DNA of 59,185 nt from Desulfatibacillum alkenivorans DSM 16219 (GCF_900142135.1 NZ_FQZU01000038.1:1-59185), one strand, 5' to 3'; numbered from the stretch's first letter, positions 34,759 to 44,610 are shown. The notes: generated by a model from the letters alone, not told the origin. A program made the numbers and translations.

Positions 34759-37551
34759 ATGGGGCGAAGCATGGGTCAGCCCGGCGTAAATGTACAGGAA
34801 GATCTGGCCAGGATTCGGGCCTTGATGGAGCCGCTGTCCATCGCCGATCCCGAAACCGCGGAACTGGTCCGGGGTCTTCTCCTTTCCAAGACCCGGCTGG
34901 AGCGCATTCCCCGACTGGCGGAATTCGGCATTAAGGCCCTGGCTTCGGAAACCGCCTTCGGCAAAGCCTTTTGCCTGGGCATGGCCCGGATTCTGGACGA
35001 GCCGGACCGGCAGTTCACCCTGTATTGCAACCTGGTCAATCATGCGGGCCGGGAAGGCGCCACCCTGGGCAAGCTGGCGGCCGAATCCATGCCTTTGGCG
35101 ATTCTGTCCGGCAAGAAGAACATGGCGGCCAGGCTGATCGCCGCCATTTACTCCGTAAAAAAGTGGAGCACCCACGCCATGGAGCGGCCCTTGGAGGCTT
35201 TCTCCTGGCTTATGCACCGGGACGACCCGGATTCCGCCGCTGCGTACCTCTATCTGGTCCGCATTGTGTTCCGTCAAAGCATGACTTACCATCAGCGCCT
35301 GCTGTTTTCCCAATTATTGCCAAAGGCCGCCAAAAGCCTGCCCAAAGCCAGGCGATGCTTTCAGATGCAGGCCCTGGCCAAGGTCGCCAAGGCCAGCCTG
35401 GATTGCATCGAGCCCCTGTGCGACGGGCTGGAAAAAGGCGTGCACCTTTTGGATAAGGAAGCGCTGGATGTTTTTACGGACGAAGGCCTGGGCCGGCTAT
35501 CCCACAGCCGGGACGCGGCTATGAAGTTTTTGCGCCTGGAGTCCAAGCTGGGCGCAGACTCCTTTTCCAGCCTGCAGGTTACGGTTTCCCTGGAATCCAA
35601 CCGCCAGGTCATCACCCGGTATTTGCGCGCCAGGACCGGCAAGGGCCTGAACGTCAAGCCCATCGAGCCCCTCCACAACCGGGGCGTGGGCCGTCACACC
35701 CTGTCCATTACGGACGGCAGGGCCGTGTATCTTCCGGGGGAAATGGGTTTTTTTCCGGATAAGGAGAACAACACCGCCTTGTACAAAGCCCTGGCCCGCC
35801 TGGAAGCCGGCTTGTGCGAGTTCGAAACCTATGATTTTGACCTCACAAAGGCTGTGTTTGCCTGCCGGGCCCGGGGCCTGGAATTCAACCTGCCTGAAAC
35901 CCGGTCCCAATACTCGGACCTGTTTTTGTTTTTGTCCGAATTCGACGTCTTTCAGATCGCCCGGGACCTGTTCGCCGCCCTGGAGCACGCCAGGGTAGGG
36001 CGGCTGCTTTTGGAAAAATACCCCGGCTTCGCGAAAAGTGCATTTCCCTATATGATAACGGAAATGGAGCGCATCCTGGAGCAGGGCGCGCCTCCCATGA
36101 CCTGGCTTTACGCCTCCGCAGCGCTATGCATGGATGTGGAAAAATTCCAACTGGATGACGACGTTGCGCGTATCATCCAAACTTCTTTGGAGGCCTTTCA
36201 ATCCATGCAAGGCGATCCGCCGGACGTGCACCAAAGCGCGGCGCTGACCGCCGGTCTTTACGGCCCGTGGCTGGGGTTTTTGCAGTCCTGGTACGGAGTC
36301 ATGATGGCCAGGGATCTGGCCAAGGAGTACCAGCCCATGCAGGTTCCCTTCGGCCGGACCATCCTGGCGGGCGGAAACGCGCCCATGCCGGAAAACGATC
36401 GCCGGGCGGCCCAGTTGATGGCCAAGCTGTCGCAAATGGGCGTGTACGCCCTCCGGTCCGATTTGAAAAAACGCATGGATTCTCAGCATGGAACCCTGAC
36501 GGAACAGGACCTGCGCGACCTCATCATGCAGCCTCCGGAACAGGGGGCGACCGAGCCCCAGCCCCTGGAGCCCGGGCAGGAGGAGCGCATGGATTTCTCC
36601 TCCCTCAGGGACTCGGGCGACCTGGCCCACTCCCTGCCCCAAGAGGAAGACCTGAACGCCCCGGTCTTCTGGTACAAGGAATGGGATCACAACTCCCAGG
36701 ATTACCTGCCCGACTACTGCCGGGTGGTGGCGGCGCCCGGCCTGCCCAGCCATGCGGAGTTTTACGACGCGTCGCTCAAGGAGCACTCCGGGCTGGTAAA
36801 AAACATCCGAAAGAGCTTTGAACTCTTAAGGCCCCAGGGCCTGGCCATTCTCCGCCATTGGGTGGAAGGGGACGATTTTGACTATCGGGCTTTGATCGAC
36901 TACGCCGTGGACCGCAGGATGGGCAGAACCCCGTCCGAAAGGCTGTACATCAAACGGGTCAAGCAAATCCGCGACGTGTCCGTGCTGCTTTTGGTGGACC
37001 TTTCCCGCTCCACCAGCAACCTGGCGGCGGGCTCCGAAAAAAGCGTCCTGGACGTGGAAAAGGAAGCCATCGTCCTGTTTTGCGAAGCCCTGGGCGCGGT
37101 GGGGGACTCCTTTGCCATCGCAGGCTTTTCCGGCGCCGGCAGGCTGAGGGTGGACTACACCCGGATCAAGGATTTTGAAGAGGCCATGACCCCGGAGGTC
37201 AAGCAGCGCATCAGCGGCATGGCGCCTTCCCGCAACACCCGCATGGGGCCGGCCATCCGCCACGCAGCCCACGTGCTTTCCCAGGTTCCCTCCAAGGTGC
37301 GTTTGATGATCGTGCTGAGCGACGGCTTTCCCAACGACCTGGAGTACAAGGGCCAATACAGCATTGCCGACACCCGCAAGGCCATCGCCGAGGCCCGGTC
37401 CCAGCAGGTCCACGTGCACGCCATTACGGTCAACCTGCAGACCAGCATCAACCTGGATCTCATCTACGGCGGAGTGCACCACAACCTCATCTCCGACGTC
37501 CGCGAACTGCCCCACAAACTGCCCAGAATTTATCGGACCCTGACGAGGTGA
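34759..37551 (+). CDS. norD: NorD/CbbO-type VWA domain protein
   Basis: The 930-residue product ends in a VWA domain (about residues 735-930) with MIDAS motif DLSRSTS from D747, a conserved Thr in SRNTRMGP, and VLSDGFPNDLEY. The long N-terminal part (1-600) is helical, as in NorD/CbbO proteins, with LPDYCRVV-type sequence before the VWA. Partner of the AAA+ ATPase just upstream. ATG 34759 or ATG 34771 may be the start. The last 69 bases, coding the tail NLISDVRELPHKLPRIYRTL, are repeated at 38402-38470. Confidence 0.88.
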   Translation: MGRSMGQPGVNVQEDLARIRALMEPLSIADPETAELVRGLLLSKTRLERIPRLAEFGIKALASETAFGKAFCLGMARILDEPDRQFTLYCNLVNHAGREGATLGKLAAESMPLAILSGKKNMAARLIAAIYSVKKWSTHAMERPLEAFSWLMHRDDPDSAAAYLYLVRIVFRQSMTYHQRLLFSQLLPKAAKSLPKARRCFQMQALAKVAKASLDCIEPLCDGLEKGVHLLDKEALDVFTDEGLGRLSHSRDAAMKFLRLESKLGADSFSSLQVTVSLESNRQVITRYLRARTGKGLNVKPIEPLHNRGVGRHTLSITDGRAVYLPGEMGFFPDKENNTALYKALARLEAGLCEFETYDFDLTKAVFACRARGLEFNLPETRSQYSDLFLFLSEFDVFQIARDLFAALEHARVGRLLLEKYPGFAKSAFPYMITEMERILEQGAPPMTWLYASAALCMDVEKFQLDDDVARIIQTSLEAFQSMQGDPPDVHQSAALTAGLYGPWLGFLQSWYGVMMARDLAKEYQPMQVPFGRTILAGGNAPMPENDRRAAQLMAKLSQMGVYALRSDLKKRMDSQHGTLTEQDLRDLIMQPPEQGATEPQPLEPGQEERMDFSSLRDSGDLAHSLPQEEDLNAPVFWYKEWDHNSQDYLPDYCRVVAAPGLPSHAEFYDASLKEHSGLVKNIRKSFELLRPQGLAILRHWVEGDDFDYRALIDYAVDRRMGRTPSERLYIKRVKQIRDVSVLLLVDLSRSTSNLAAGSEKSVLDVEKEAIVLFCEALGAVGDSFAIAGFSGAGRLRVDYTRIKDFEEAMTPEVKQRISGMAPSRNTRMGPAIRHAAHVLSQVPSKVRLMIVLSDGFPNDLEYKGQYSIADTRKAIAEARSQQVHVHAITVNLQTSINLDLIYGGVHHNLISDVRELPHKLPRIYRTLTR
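37479..37547 (+). repeat. Direct repeat, copy 1 (3' end of norD-like gene)
   Basis: 69 bases at the end of the norD-like gene, from CCACAACCTCATCTCC to CCCTGACGAG. They recur at 38402-38470 with one substitution (AGAATT to AGGATT), in the same orientation. Copy 2 also keeps the reading frame and a stop codon (TAA instead of TGA). This is typical of a gene end regenerated by an insertion or a partial duplication. Confidence 0.95.
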
Positions 37552-37566
37552 CCGTCATAACCCCTT

Positions 37567-38190
37567 TCAGACGTGAGTCTGTAAATAGTCAACATGCTCT
37601 CTGAGGTCTGGGCGGGTAACTGCTTTGAGAGGATCCAAAAGCACCTGCATTCCCTCCCGGCGGGCCAGTTTGAGAGCCGGGACCACATCCGAATCCCCTG
37701 TTATCACGACCAACTTGTCAGCCAGTTTTTTTATGGCGATGGGGGTGATATCCAACCCCATCTTCATGTCCACGCCCTTCTGGGTAATTGCCGGCTTGAC
37801 GTCGTTTTCATCAAGGTCATCAATGGAGATTTTCTTGGAAATGAGGCTTTTCAATCTATCTTGATTTAGCACCCAGGCATTGTTTTGCCATACAAAGCTG
37901 CCCAGTCTGAGGGCTACGTTTGGTGTGCTCCTCAGGGACTCAAGAAGGGCGATTTGTTGGACGGCAACTGACGTCTTTTCAAAATCAACCTGCTTTTTGG
38001 AAACGGGATTGTGGCCCTTTTTGGAGAGGGGATTCGTATCGTAGTAGAAAATTCTGTACAATTGATCGTCTTTTAAAAGGTGCTTAAGGCAGTATTTGCG
38101 TATGTTCTCGCCATTGTACAGGAAGGTTTTCAGTTGGTAGATGCGCTTTCTCATAAACCAGCCATCAATCACAAAAGCTACCTTTTGCAT
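37567..38190 (-). CDS. NYN domain (LabA/DUF88-type) protein
   Basis: The 207-residue protein has the NYN fold of PIN-like RNases: an early acidic strand (VAFVIDGWFMRKR), a polar middle, and DMKMGLDI followed by LVVITGDSDVVPALKLARRE (catalytic Asp cluster). The ATG at 38190 lies seven bases after GGTGG; an earlier in-frame codon at 38244 lacks a ribosome binding site. The gene is AT-richer than its neighbours, lies opposite to them, and is bracketed by two copies of the norD-like 3' end, so it was probably acquired. Likely an RNase; its target is unknown. NYN proteins occur in RNA decay and in some defence and toxin settings. Confidence 0.85.
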   Translation of the reverse strand: MQKVAFVIDGWFMRKRIYQLKTFLYNGENIRKYCLKHLLKDDQLYRIFYYDTNPLSKKGHNPVSKKQVDFEKTSVAVQQIALLESLRSTPNVALRLGSFVWQNNAWVLNQDRLKSLISKKISIDDLDENDVKPAITQKGVDMKMGLDITPIAIKKLADKLVVITGDSDVVPALKLARREGMQVLLDPLKAVTRPDLREHVDYLQTHV

Positions 38191-38401
38191 TATTATTCCA
38201 CCAAATAATAATGCCCTTTGGTCGATTCCGGAAATTTTTAGCATCCGGAATGTCGCAAAGGGCGGTTAGTAACTTTCTGAGATGGAAATGGTTCTTTCCA
38301 TGTGCAAATAGAGTAATGCTTTGGCAGGATGCTGTCAATAGAAAAAAATATGCAATTTCAGGGGACTATGCTTTCCGCAAAGAGACGGGACAAGCGCTGC
38401 G

Positions 38402-38470
38402 CCACAACCTCATCTCCGACGTCCGCGAACTGCCCCACAAACTGCCCAGGATTTATCGGACCCTGACGAG
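38402..38470 (+). repeat. Direct repeat, copy 2 (detached norD-like 3' end)
   Basis: Same 69 bases as 37479-37547 with a single mismatch. The repeat begins abruptly after CTGCG with no norD-like sequence before it and is followed by a TAA stop. About 200 bases beyond it, to 38678, have no evident gene. Confidence 0.95.
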
Positions 38471-38678
38471 ATAAGAATTCCTGAAAAAATACAACAATCA
38501 CGCCCATGGGCTTTTTGGGGATATCTCACAGCCTTTGGAGTTTCACCAAGAGGGGGTCGCGGCTCCAGCAAACAGGAGCAGACGGTTTCGCAATCGTGCG
38601 CCGCCGGCCAATCAATGCCTGCGGAAAAAAACGCCGCATCTTTAATCTTGATCAGAAAAGATTACGGATGTTAAGATT

Positions 38679-39185
38679 ATGTTTGAGACAATTCCCGTAG
38701 ACAGGATTCATGATTGCGAGATCGTCCCGCAGTGCGCTGACAGGCGTCCCTGGTTCAGGGAGCAGGGGGAGTTCCATTTGCTTCCTGAGTGGATTCTGGA
38801 TTCGGGACTGACCGCCATGGTGACGGTCAAGGCCAACGCCGGAGCCCAGACCGCTCGGCATCATGAGTTTTTGGAGTATATGGCTGACTGCGTCGTTTAC
38901 CTGGACCAAAGGGTTTCGGAACAGGTGGTCACAAGGCGGTTGCGCGAGGTGAAATACCGGGGCTCCGCCTATGGAAGGAACGCGTATCCTTTTGGAATTA
39001 CCGGCAGAGGTTTGTGGATCATCCCGGTAACCCAGGCCGATATACAGCACCGGACCTTTGGAGAGTCCATTCTTTCGGGCGTCGAGGGGCTGGACATTGT
39101 TTACGGCAACTTGAGCGATAAGGAAAAAATTTTAGCCCTGTTTGGAGAGAAGCACGATGACGTTCAAGGCTCCGCCGTCCTATGA
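38679..39185 (+). pseudogene. KaiC-like ATPase gene fragment
   Basis: The 168-residue frame contains a stretch typical of KaiC-family ATPases: ADCVVYLDQRVSEQVVTRRL, then REVKYRGSAYGRNAYPFGI and GESILSGVEGLDIVYG. These correspond to the end of the first ATPase domain and the opening of the second. No Walker A motif is present on either side, so it cannot be an active ATPase. It is most likely the remnant of a full kaiC-like gene of about 500 codons. Such genes often precede large PAS kinases, as here; its end overlaps the kinase start by 29 bases. An intact small protein is less likely. Confidence 0.7.
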
Positions 39186-42100
39186 GGAACTGCAAAAGAG
39201 GCTAAAACGCGCTGAGGACGCCCTGCAGGCCGTTCGGGACGGTCAGGTGGACGCCATTGTGGGAAATAATCAAACCCTGGTGGTGCGTCTGGCGGAAGCG
39301 GAGGCCCGGGAAGCGCATATCAAGAATGTTTTGCTGACCATTCGCAGCGTGAACAAACTTTTGGCCTCCGAGGAGACCCCCCTGGGCCTGATAGACAAGG
39401 CCTGCACGCAGCTCACGGCCGGTCCAAGCTACCAGAACGCCTGGATCGCCCTGGTGGACTCCCAAACCCATGGGGTGACGGCCGTTAAATCCGGCCGGGC
39501 CAGCGGCGGCTTTTTGCAGTTGGAACGGCATCTGATGCAGGGTGAATATCCCCGCTGCGTGCGGCAAGCCCTCCTGGCTGATGAGGTGACGGTGGTCCGG
39601 AACGCCCGGCGGGATTGCCCCGAGTGTCCGCTGACCCAGGAGTACGGGGGATGGGCGGCCTTTACCTGCCGTTTGGGATACAAGGATCGCATCCACGGCG
39701 TGTTGTCCGTCTCCGTTCCCGCGGAACTGGCCGGCGATCAGGAGGAGCAAGTCCTGTTCAGGGAGCTTGCCAATGACATAGGGGCCGCCCTGGACAAAAT
39801 GACGGCCCAACAACAGGCGGAAAAACGAATAGCCCTGTTGGGGCGCATGCTGGACCTGGCTCCGGCCTCCATAACCATCCATGACTATGAGGGCCGGTTT
39901 TATTATGGAAACCAAGCCACATATACCTTGCACGGCTACGCTGACGAGGAAGAGTTTTTGAACACGGAATTGCATGACCTGGATGATCCGGAGACCCGGG
40001 CCATGCTGCCGGAGCGTTTTCGGAAAATCCGGGAGAAGGGGGAAGCGCGTTTTGAAGTCCTCCACCACCGAAAGGACGGATCCACTTTTCCCCTGGAGGT
40101 GCTGGCAAGATCCATTGAGTGGAACGGCAAGCCCGCCATTTTAAGCGTCGCCGCCGACATTACGGAACGCAAGAAAGCCGAAGAGACCCTGCGGGAAAGC
40201 GAAAGCAGGGTGCGGACCAAGCTGAACGCCCTCCTTGATCCGGAAGGCGATATTGGGCGTTTGAATCTCGCCGACGTTTTGGACGTTGATCAAATACAAT
40301 CCCTGATGGACGATTTTCACGCATTGACGGACATCGGCGTGGGCATTATCGACCTGGAGGGAAATGTCCTTGTCGGGACAGGCTGGCAGGATGTCTGCAC
40401 CAAATTCCACCGGGTTCATCCCGAAACCGCCCTAAATTGCCGTGAAAGCGACACGCTTCTCGCATCCAACGTGGAGCCGGGGACCTTCAAGTTGTATAAA
40501 TGCAAGAACAGCATGTGGGATATGGCGACCCCGATTGTCATTGGCGGGAAACACGTCGGCAATCTCTTCCTCGGTCAATTCTTTCTGGAGGATGAAACGC
40601 CCGACGTTGCGGCCTTCCGGGAACAGGCGCACTGTTACGGATTTGACGAGGAGGCATATCTTAAAGCCTATCTGGCCATCCCTCGCTGGTCGCGGGAAAC
40701 GGTCGAGCAAGTCATGACCTTCTACTGCAACCTCATCAACCTCATCTCCCGCATGTCCTACGCCCACATAAAACTGGCGCGGACGAGCGAGGCCCTGCGT
40801 CAAAGCGAGCAGTTGTTCCGTTCTTTCGTGGAGAATGCCAACGACATTGTATACGCCCTTTCCGCGGAAGGCCGGTTTACTTATGTTTCCCCAAATTGGC
40901 TGGAGTTTATTGGGGAACCGGCGGAACGAGCCGTGGGAAAGTCCTTCGAGCCTTATGTCCACCCCGAGGACGTCCACCTGTGCCGCGCCTTCCTGGAAAA
41001 AACGCTGAAAAATGGCGGCAGGCAGGGCAGTCTGGAATACCGGGTGCGGCATCACGACGGGTCCTGGCGGTGGCACGTGTCCAAGGGATCGCCCAACAGG
41101 GATGAATCCGGGAGCGTCACGGGGTATGTCGGCATTGCCCGGGATGTGACCGAAGCAAAGCAAGCCGAAGAAGCGCTGAAAGCCAGCGAAATGCGTTTCA
41201 AGGAGATGCTGCGGAACGTGACCTCTGTGGCGGTCCAGGGGTACGCCCTGGACGGCGCGGTAAGCTATTGGAATCATGCCGCGGAAACCTTTTACGGCTA
41301 CACCGAGGAAGAGGCGCTCGGCCAAAACCTGATCGATCTGATCATTCCGCCCGCCATGCGCGAAACCGTGCGAGCGGAGATGCGCCGAATGGCCGAAACC
41401 GGAAAGGCGATTCCGCCGTCCGAGCTGGAATTGATGCGCAAGGACGGATCGCCCATCCAAGTCTATTCATCCCACGCCCTGGTCCGCGTGCCGGGGCGGG
41501 AGCCCGAGTTATTCTGCATTGATATTGATCTCACCGAACATAAACTGGCCGAAGAAAAGCTGCGGGAAGAAAGGGAGCAACTGCTGGCCATATTCAACAG
41601 CATTGACGAGGTTATCTACATCTCCGACCCGTCAACCCATGAGTTGTTGTATGTCAACAGCTATTTCCAGCGAATGCTGCCCGCCGATTGCCTCGGCGCG
41701 AAGTGTTACAAAATCATACAAAATCGGGATTCGCCATGCCCTTTCTGCACCAACGATATTATACTGAAGCAAAAACCCGCTTCCCATCACTGGGAATTCC
41801 ATAACAAGCATGTTGACCGGCATTACGCGATAGCGGATCGCATCATCAGCTGGCCGGATGGCAGGGACGTCCGCTTTGAAATTGCCATCGACATCACCAA
41901 ACGCAAGCATTTGGAGCGGCGCAATCAGGTCCTGGCCAATATTATCAAACGCAGTCAGGATTTCATTGGCGTGGCGGATATGGACCAGGCGGCTTACTTC
42001 GTGAATCCAGCGGGGCAGGCGATGGTTGGGCTGGATGGGGAAGAGGCGGTCGCGCAAACCAGGATCGAAGATTACTTCCTGCCTGATGACTTGCCGTACC

Positions 42101-43455
42101 TCCGGAACACCATTCTTCCCGCCGTTATGCGGGATGGCCGATGGGCGGGGGAGTTCCGCTTCCGCCATTTCAAAACGGGCGAAGCGATTCCCGTTCTTTA
42201 CGACCTTTTCCATACCGAAGACATTGCGACCGGCGATATGACCAACATAGCCACCATTACGCGCAATATTACCGAGCGCAAGCAGGCCGAGGCCGAGCGG
42301 GAAAAACTCCATGCCCAGTTGACGCAAGCGCAAAAAATGGAGTCCGTGGGCAGGTTGGCGGGGGGAGTGGCTCATGATTTCAACAACATGTTGAATGTGA
42401 TCATCGGATACTCGGAGCTGGCTTTGGACGGCATGCCCCAGGCCCATCCCTTTTATGAAAGCTTCAGGGAAATCCTGGACGCCGCCATGAGGTCCTCGGA
42501 AGTCACCCGGCAGTTGCTGGCGTTTGCACGGAAGCAGACCATCGCCCCCAAAGTTTTGGATCTGAATGAAACCTTGGAAGGCATGCTGAAAATGCTGCGC
42601 AGGCTGATTGGGGAGGACATCCGGATGATCTGGAAACCCGGGACCGAGACACGGTATGTATGCATGGACCCGTCCCAATTGGATCAGTTGCTCGCCAACC
42701 TGTGCGTCAACGCCAGGGACGCTATCGCCGACGGCGGAGAAATAATCATAAGCACTGATAACGTGTATATTTCGGCAAAGGATTGCAGCGCAAATCCTGA
42801 CCTTAACCCCGGCGACTATGTGCTTTTAAGCGTGCAAGATAACGGCTGCGGCATGGACCGGGAAACCATGGCCAATATTTTCGAACCCTTTTTCACCACC
42901 AAAAAGGCGGACCGGGGGACCGGTCTGGGACTGTCCACCATATACGGCATCGTCAAACAAAATAATGGCGCCGTTTTGGTGGAAAGCGAGCCGGGCAAAG
43001 GCGCCTTGTTTAAGATCTATCTGCCCAGGCATGGCTCGCCGGAGACTGCGTCAGAGGCTTTGAAGGCGGATGATCCCCTTGAGGGAAAAGGGGAAACCGT
43101 ACTGCTGGTTGAGGATGAAAAAGCCATCATTTCCATGGCTAAAAGCATGTTGGAAAGATCCGGCTACCGGGTGCTGACGGCTTCCTCTCCCCAGAAGGCC
43201 CTGAACCTGGCCGACGAGTTCCAGGACGGCATCCAATTGCTCATCACGGATGTCATCATGCCCGGCATGAACGGCAAGGATCTGGCCGAGGAGCTCAAAT
43301 CCCGGAATCCGTCCCTGAAAGTTCTGTTCATGTCCGGGTACACGGCCGACCTGATCGCCCGGCACGGCGTCCTGGAGGGGGAGGTGCACTTTCTGGAAAA
43401 GCCGTTTTCCCAAAACAAGCTGGCCGAACAGGTGAGAAAAGCCCTGGAAAGCTGA
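39157..43455 (+). CDS. Hybrid sensor histidine kinase with GAF, PocR and multiple PAS domains
   Basis: The 1432-residue protein appears cytoplasmic, with no membrane segment. Order: coiled coil with AVRDGQVDAIVG (1-45), GAF (about 57-213), PAS (222-345), PocR-type ligand domain (355-538; NCRESDTLLASNV, AHCYGFDEEAYLKA), four more PAS/PAC units (554-1041), HisKA with phospho-acceptor H1073 in GGVAHDFNNML, HATPase (N box NLCVNARDAI, G box GTGLGLSTIYG), and a receiver domain with phospho-acceptor D1365 (LLITDVIMPGMNG). It probably phosphorylates its own receiver and then a partner; no response regulator with an output domain lies nearby. The ATG at 39157 follows GGAGAGAAGCACG. Confidence 0.94.
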   Translation: MTFKAPPSYEELQKRLKRAEDALQAVRDGQVDAIVGNNQTLVVRLAEAEAREAHIKNVLLTIRSVNKLLASEETPLGLIDKACTQLTAGPSYQNAWIALVDSQTHGVTAVKSGRASGGFLQLERHLMQGEYPRCVRQALLADEVTVVRNARRDCPECPLTQEYGGWAAFTCRLGYKDRIHGVLSVSVPAELAGDQEEQVLFRELANDIGAALDKMTAQQQAEKRIALLGRMLDLAPASITIHDYEGRFYYGNQATYTLHGYADEEEFLNTELHDLDDPETRAMLPERFRKIREKGEARFEVLHHRKDGSTFPLEVLARSIEWNGKPAILSVAADITERKKAEETLRESESRVRTKLNALLDPEGDIGRLNLADVLDVDQIQSLMDDFHALTDIGVGIIDLEGNVLVGTGWQDVCTKFHRVHPETALNCRESDTLLASNVEPGTFKLYKCKNSMWDMATPIVIGGKHVGNLFLGQFFLEDETPDVAAFREQAHCYGFDEEAYLKAYLAIPRWSRETVEQVMTFYCNLINLISRMSYAHIKLARTSEALRQSEQLFRSFVENANDIVYALSAEGRFTYVSPNWLEFIGEPAERAVGKSFEPYVHPEDVHLCRAFLEKTLKNGGRQGSLEYRVRHHDGSWRWHVSKGSPNRDESGSVTGYVGIARDVTEAKQAEEALKASEMRFKEMLRNVTSVAVQGYALDGAVSYWNHAAETFYGYTEEEALGQNLIDLIIPPAMRETVRAEMRRMAETGKAIPPSELELMRKDGSPIQVYSSHALVRVPGREPELFCIDIDLTEHKLAEEKLREEREQLLAIFNSIDEVIYISDPSTHELLYVNSYFQRMLPADCLGAKCYKIIQNRDSPCPFCTNDIILKQKPASHHWEFHNKHVDRHYAIADRIISWPDGRDVRFEIAIDITKRKHLERRNQVLANIIKRSQDFIGVADMDQAAYFVNPAGQAMVGLDGEEAVAQTRIEDYFLPDDLPYLRNTILPAVMRDGRWAGEFRFRHFKTGEAIPVLYDLFHTEDIATGDMTNIATITRNITERKQAEAEREKLHAQLTQAQKMESVGRLAGGVAHDFNNMLNVIIGYSELALDGMPQAHPFYESFREILDAAMRSSEVTRQLLAFARKQTIAPKVLDLNETLEGMLKMLRRLIGEDIRMIWKPGTETRYVCMDPSQLDQLLANLCVNARDAIADGGEIIISTDNVYISAKDCSANPDLNPGDYVLLSVQDNGCGMDRETMANIFEPFFTTKKADRGTGLGLSTIYGIVKQNNGAVLVESEPGKGALFKIYLPRHGSPETASEALKADDPLEGKGETVLLVEDEKAIISMAKSMLERSGYRVLTASSPQKALNLADEFQDGIQLLITDVIMPGMNGKDLAEELKSRNPSLKVLFMSGYTADLIARHGVLEGEVHFLEKPFSQNKLAEQVRKALES

Positions 43456-43494
43456 GCAATTCAAGCCCTGAGCCCACTAACAGGCCCGTCCGGC

Positions 43495-44610
43495 TTATCG
43501 GGAGGCGCCCCGGATAAAGTTCAGGGTGCGGCCTTTGAGGACGATGGCGTCTTCCGGGCACATTTCCTGGCAGCAATAGCAGTTGATGCAGATGTTTTTG
43601 TCCGCCTTGGGATAGGATTTTTTCGCCATGGTCATGGCCTTGGTGGGGCAGTGCTTGACGCACAGGCCGCACTGCTTGCATTTGTCTTCCTGGACCTGGG
43701 GCAGGCAGTTGATCCACTTGGATAAAAACCGGTTCAAAACCATGCCCATGACGCCGGGGACGAAGGTCACGGGCATTTTAAAATCGGGAATGGGGACGAT
43801 TTCCGTGTTCAGGGAGATTTGATCCAACTCGATGGCGCCCAGGCCTTTTTCCGCGGCGATGTCCAGATGCAGGATGGATCTGGGATTCCCCCCGATCATG
43901 GTCACTGCAACGGCGTCCAGGCTCACGGCGTTGCCGCTGGCCAGGATTTTCCCCACGTTCCGCAGGCTTCCGTGATGGGGGCCGTTTCCCTCCATGGCGA
44001 CCACGGCGTCCATGATGGTCAAATCCGGCGGCCGGACGGAGAAAATATCCACCAGGGCCTGGGAAAAGCGTTTGGGCGTCACCGCCTGGGAATGCACCCG
44101 CATTTTATCTCCGCCCACCACGTAGCCGAAGGTGTTCTTCACCGCACCGGTGTAAAAGGTCAGGCCGTGGGTTTTCAGCTTGGGCAGGTTGATCACCAGA
44201 TCGGCCGTGAGCACCTCGTTGGATATCATGACGTGGGGGACGTCCTGGGAGGGCAGGCTGGTTTTGACCGGGCTCTGGCCCAGGTGCACAAAGGCGCCGC
44301 CCGCGGCGCCGGAAATCCGGGCGGTTTCCGCGGCTTTTTCCGACCTGCCGTAGCCGAACACGCCGGGATTGTCGCCCACCATCACCTCGGCGCCTTTGGC
44401 CTTCAGCATTTCAACCACCGTTTTCACCAGCATGGGATGGGTGGTCACGCCTTTTTCCGGCGGCTCTCCGGCCAGGATATTTGGCTTGACCAAAACGGTC
44501 TTCCCCTCCAAATCCAGGGGGAATTCCCGGAACACGGCCTCCACCGCATCCTTTAGGGATTTCTCGTCGTAGGCCGCATCCAAAATCATCACTCTGTTGT
44601 CAGCGTTCAT
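43495..44610 (-). CDS. DUF362 domain protein with two 4Fe-4S clusters
   Basis: The 371-residue product has an N-terminal DUF362 domain (about residues 1-290; KTVLVKPNILAGEPPEKGVT, MVGDNPG, VINLPKLKTHGLTFYTGAVK) and a C-terminal ferredoxin module with CKQCGLCVKHCP and CINCYCCQEMCP. DUF362-ferredoxin proteins are common in anaerobes, but their reaction is unknown. It faces the histidine kinase gene end to end, with 39 bases between the stops. No signal peptide. ATG behind AAAGGGGGAGAAA. Confidence 0.9.
   Translation of the reverse strand: MNADNRVMILDAAYDEKSLKDAVEAVFREFPLDLEGKTVLVKPNILAGEPPEKGVTTHPMLVKTVVEMLKAKGAEVMVGDNPGVFGYGRSEKAAETARISGAAGGAFVHLGQSPVKTSLPSQDVPHVMISNEVLTADLVINLPKLKTHGLTFYTGAVKNTFGYVVGGDKMRVHSQAVTPKRFSQALVDIFSVRPPDLTIMDAVVAMEGNGPHHGSLRNVGKILASGNAVSLDAVAVTMIGGNPRSILHLDIAAEKGLGAIELDQISLNTEIVPIPDFKMPVTFVPGVMGMVLNRFLSKWINCLPQVQEDKCKQCGLCVKHCPTKAMTMAKKSYPKADKNICINCYCCQEMCPEDAIVLKGRTLNFIRGASR

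Noticed and set aside
38211-38474. 87-codon plus-strand frame ending like the norD-like protein
   Set aside because: Only its last 23 codons are meaningful, being the duplicated norD tail; the rest is random sequence antisense to the NYN leader.
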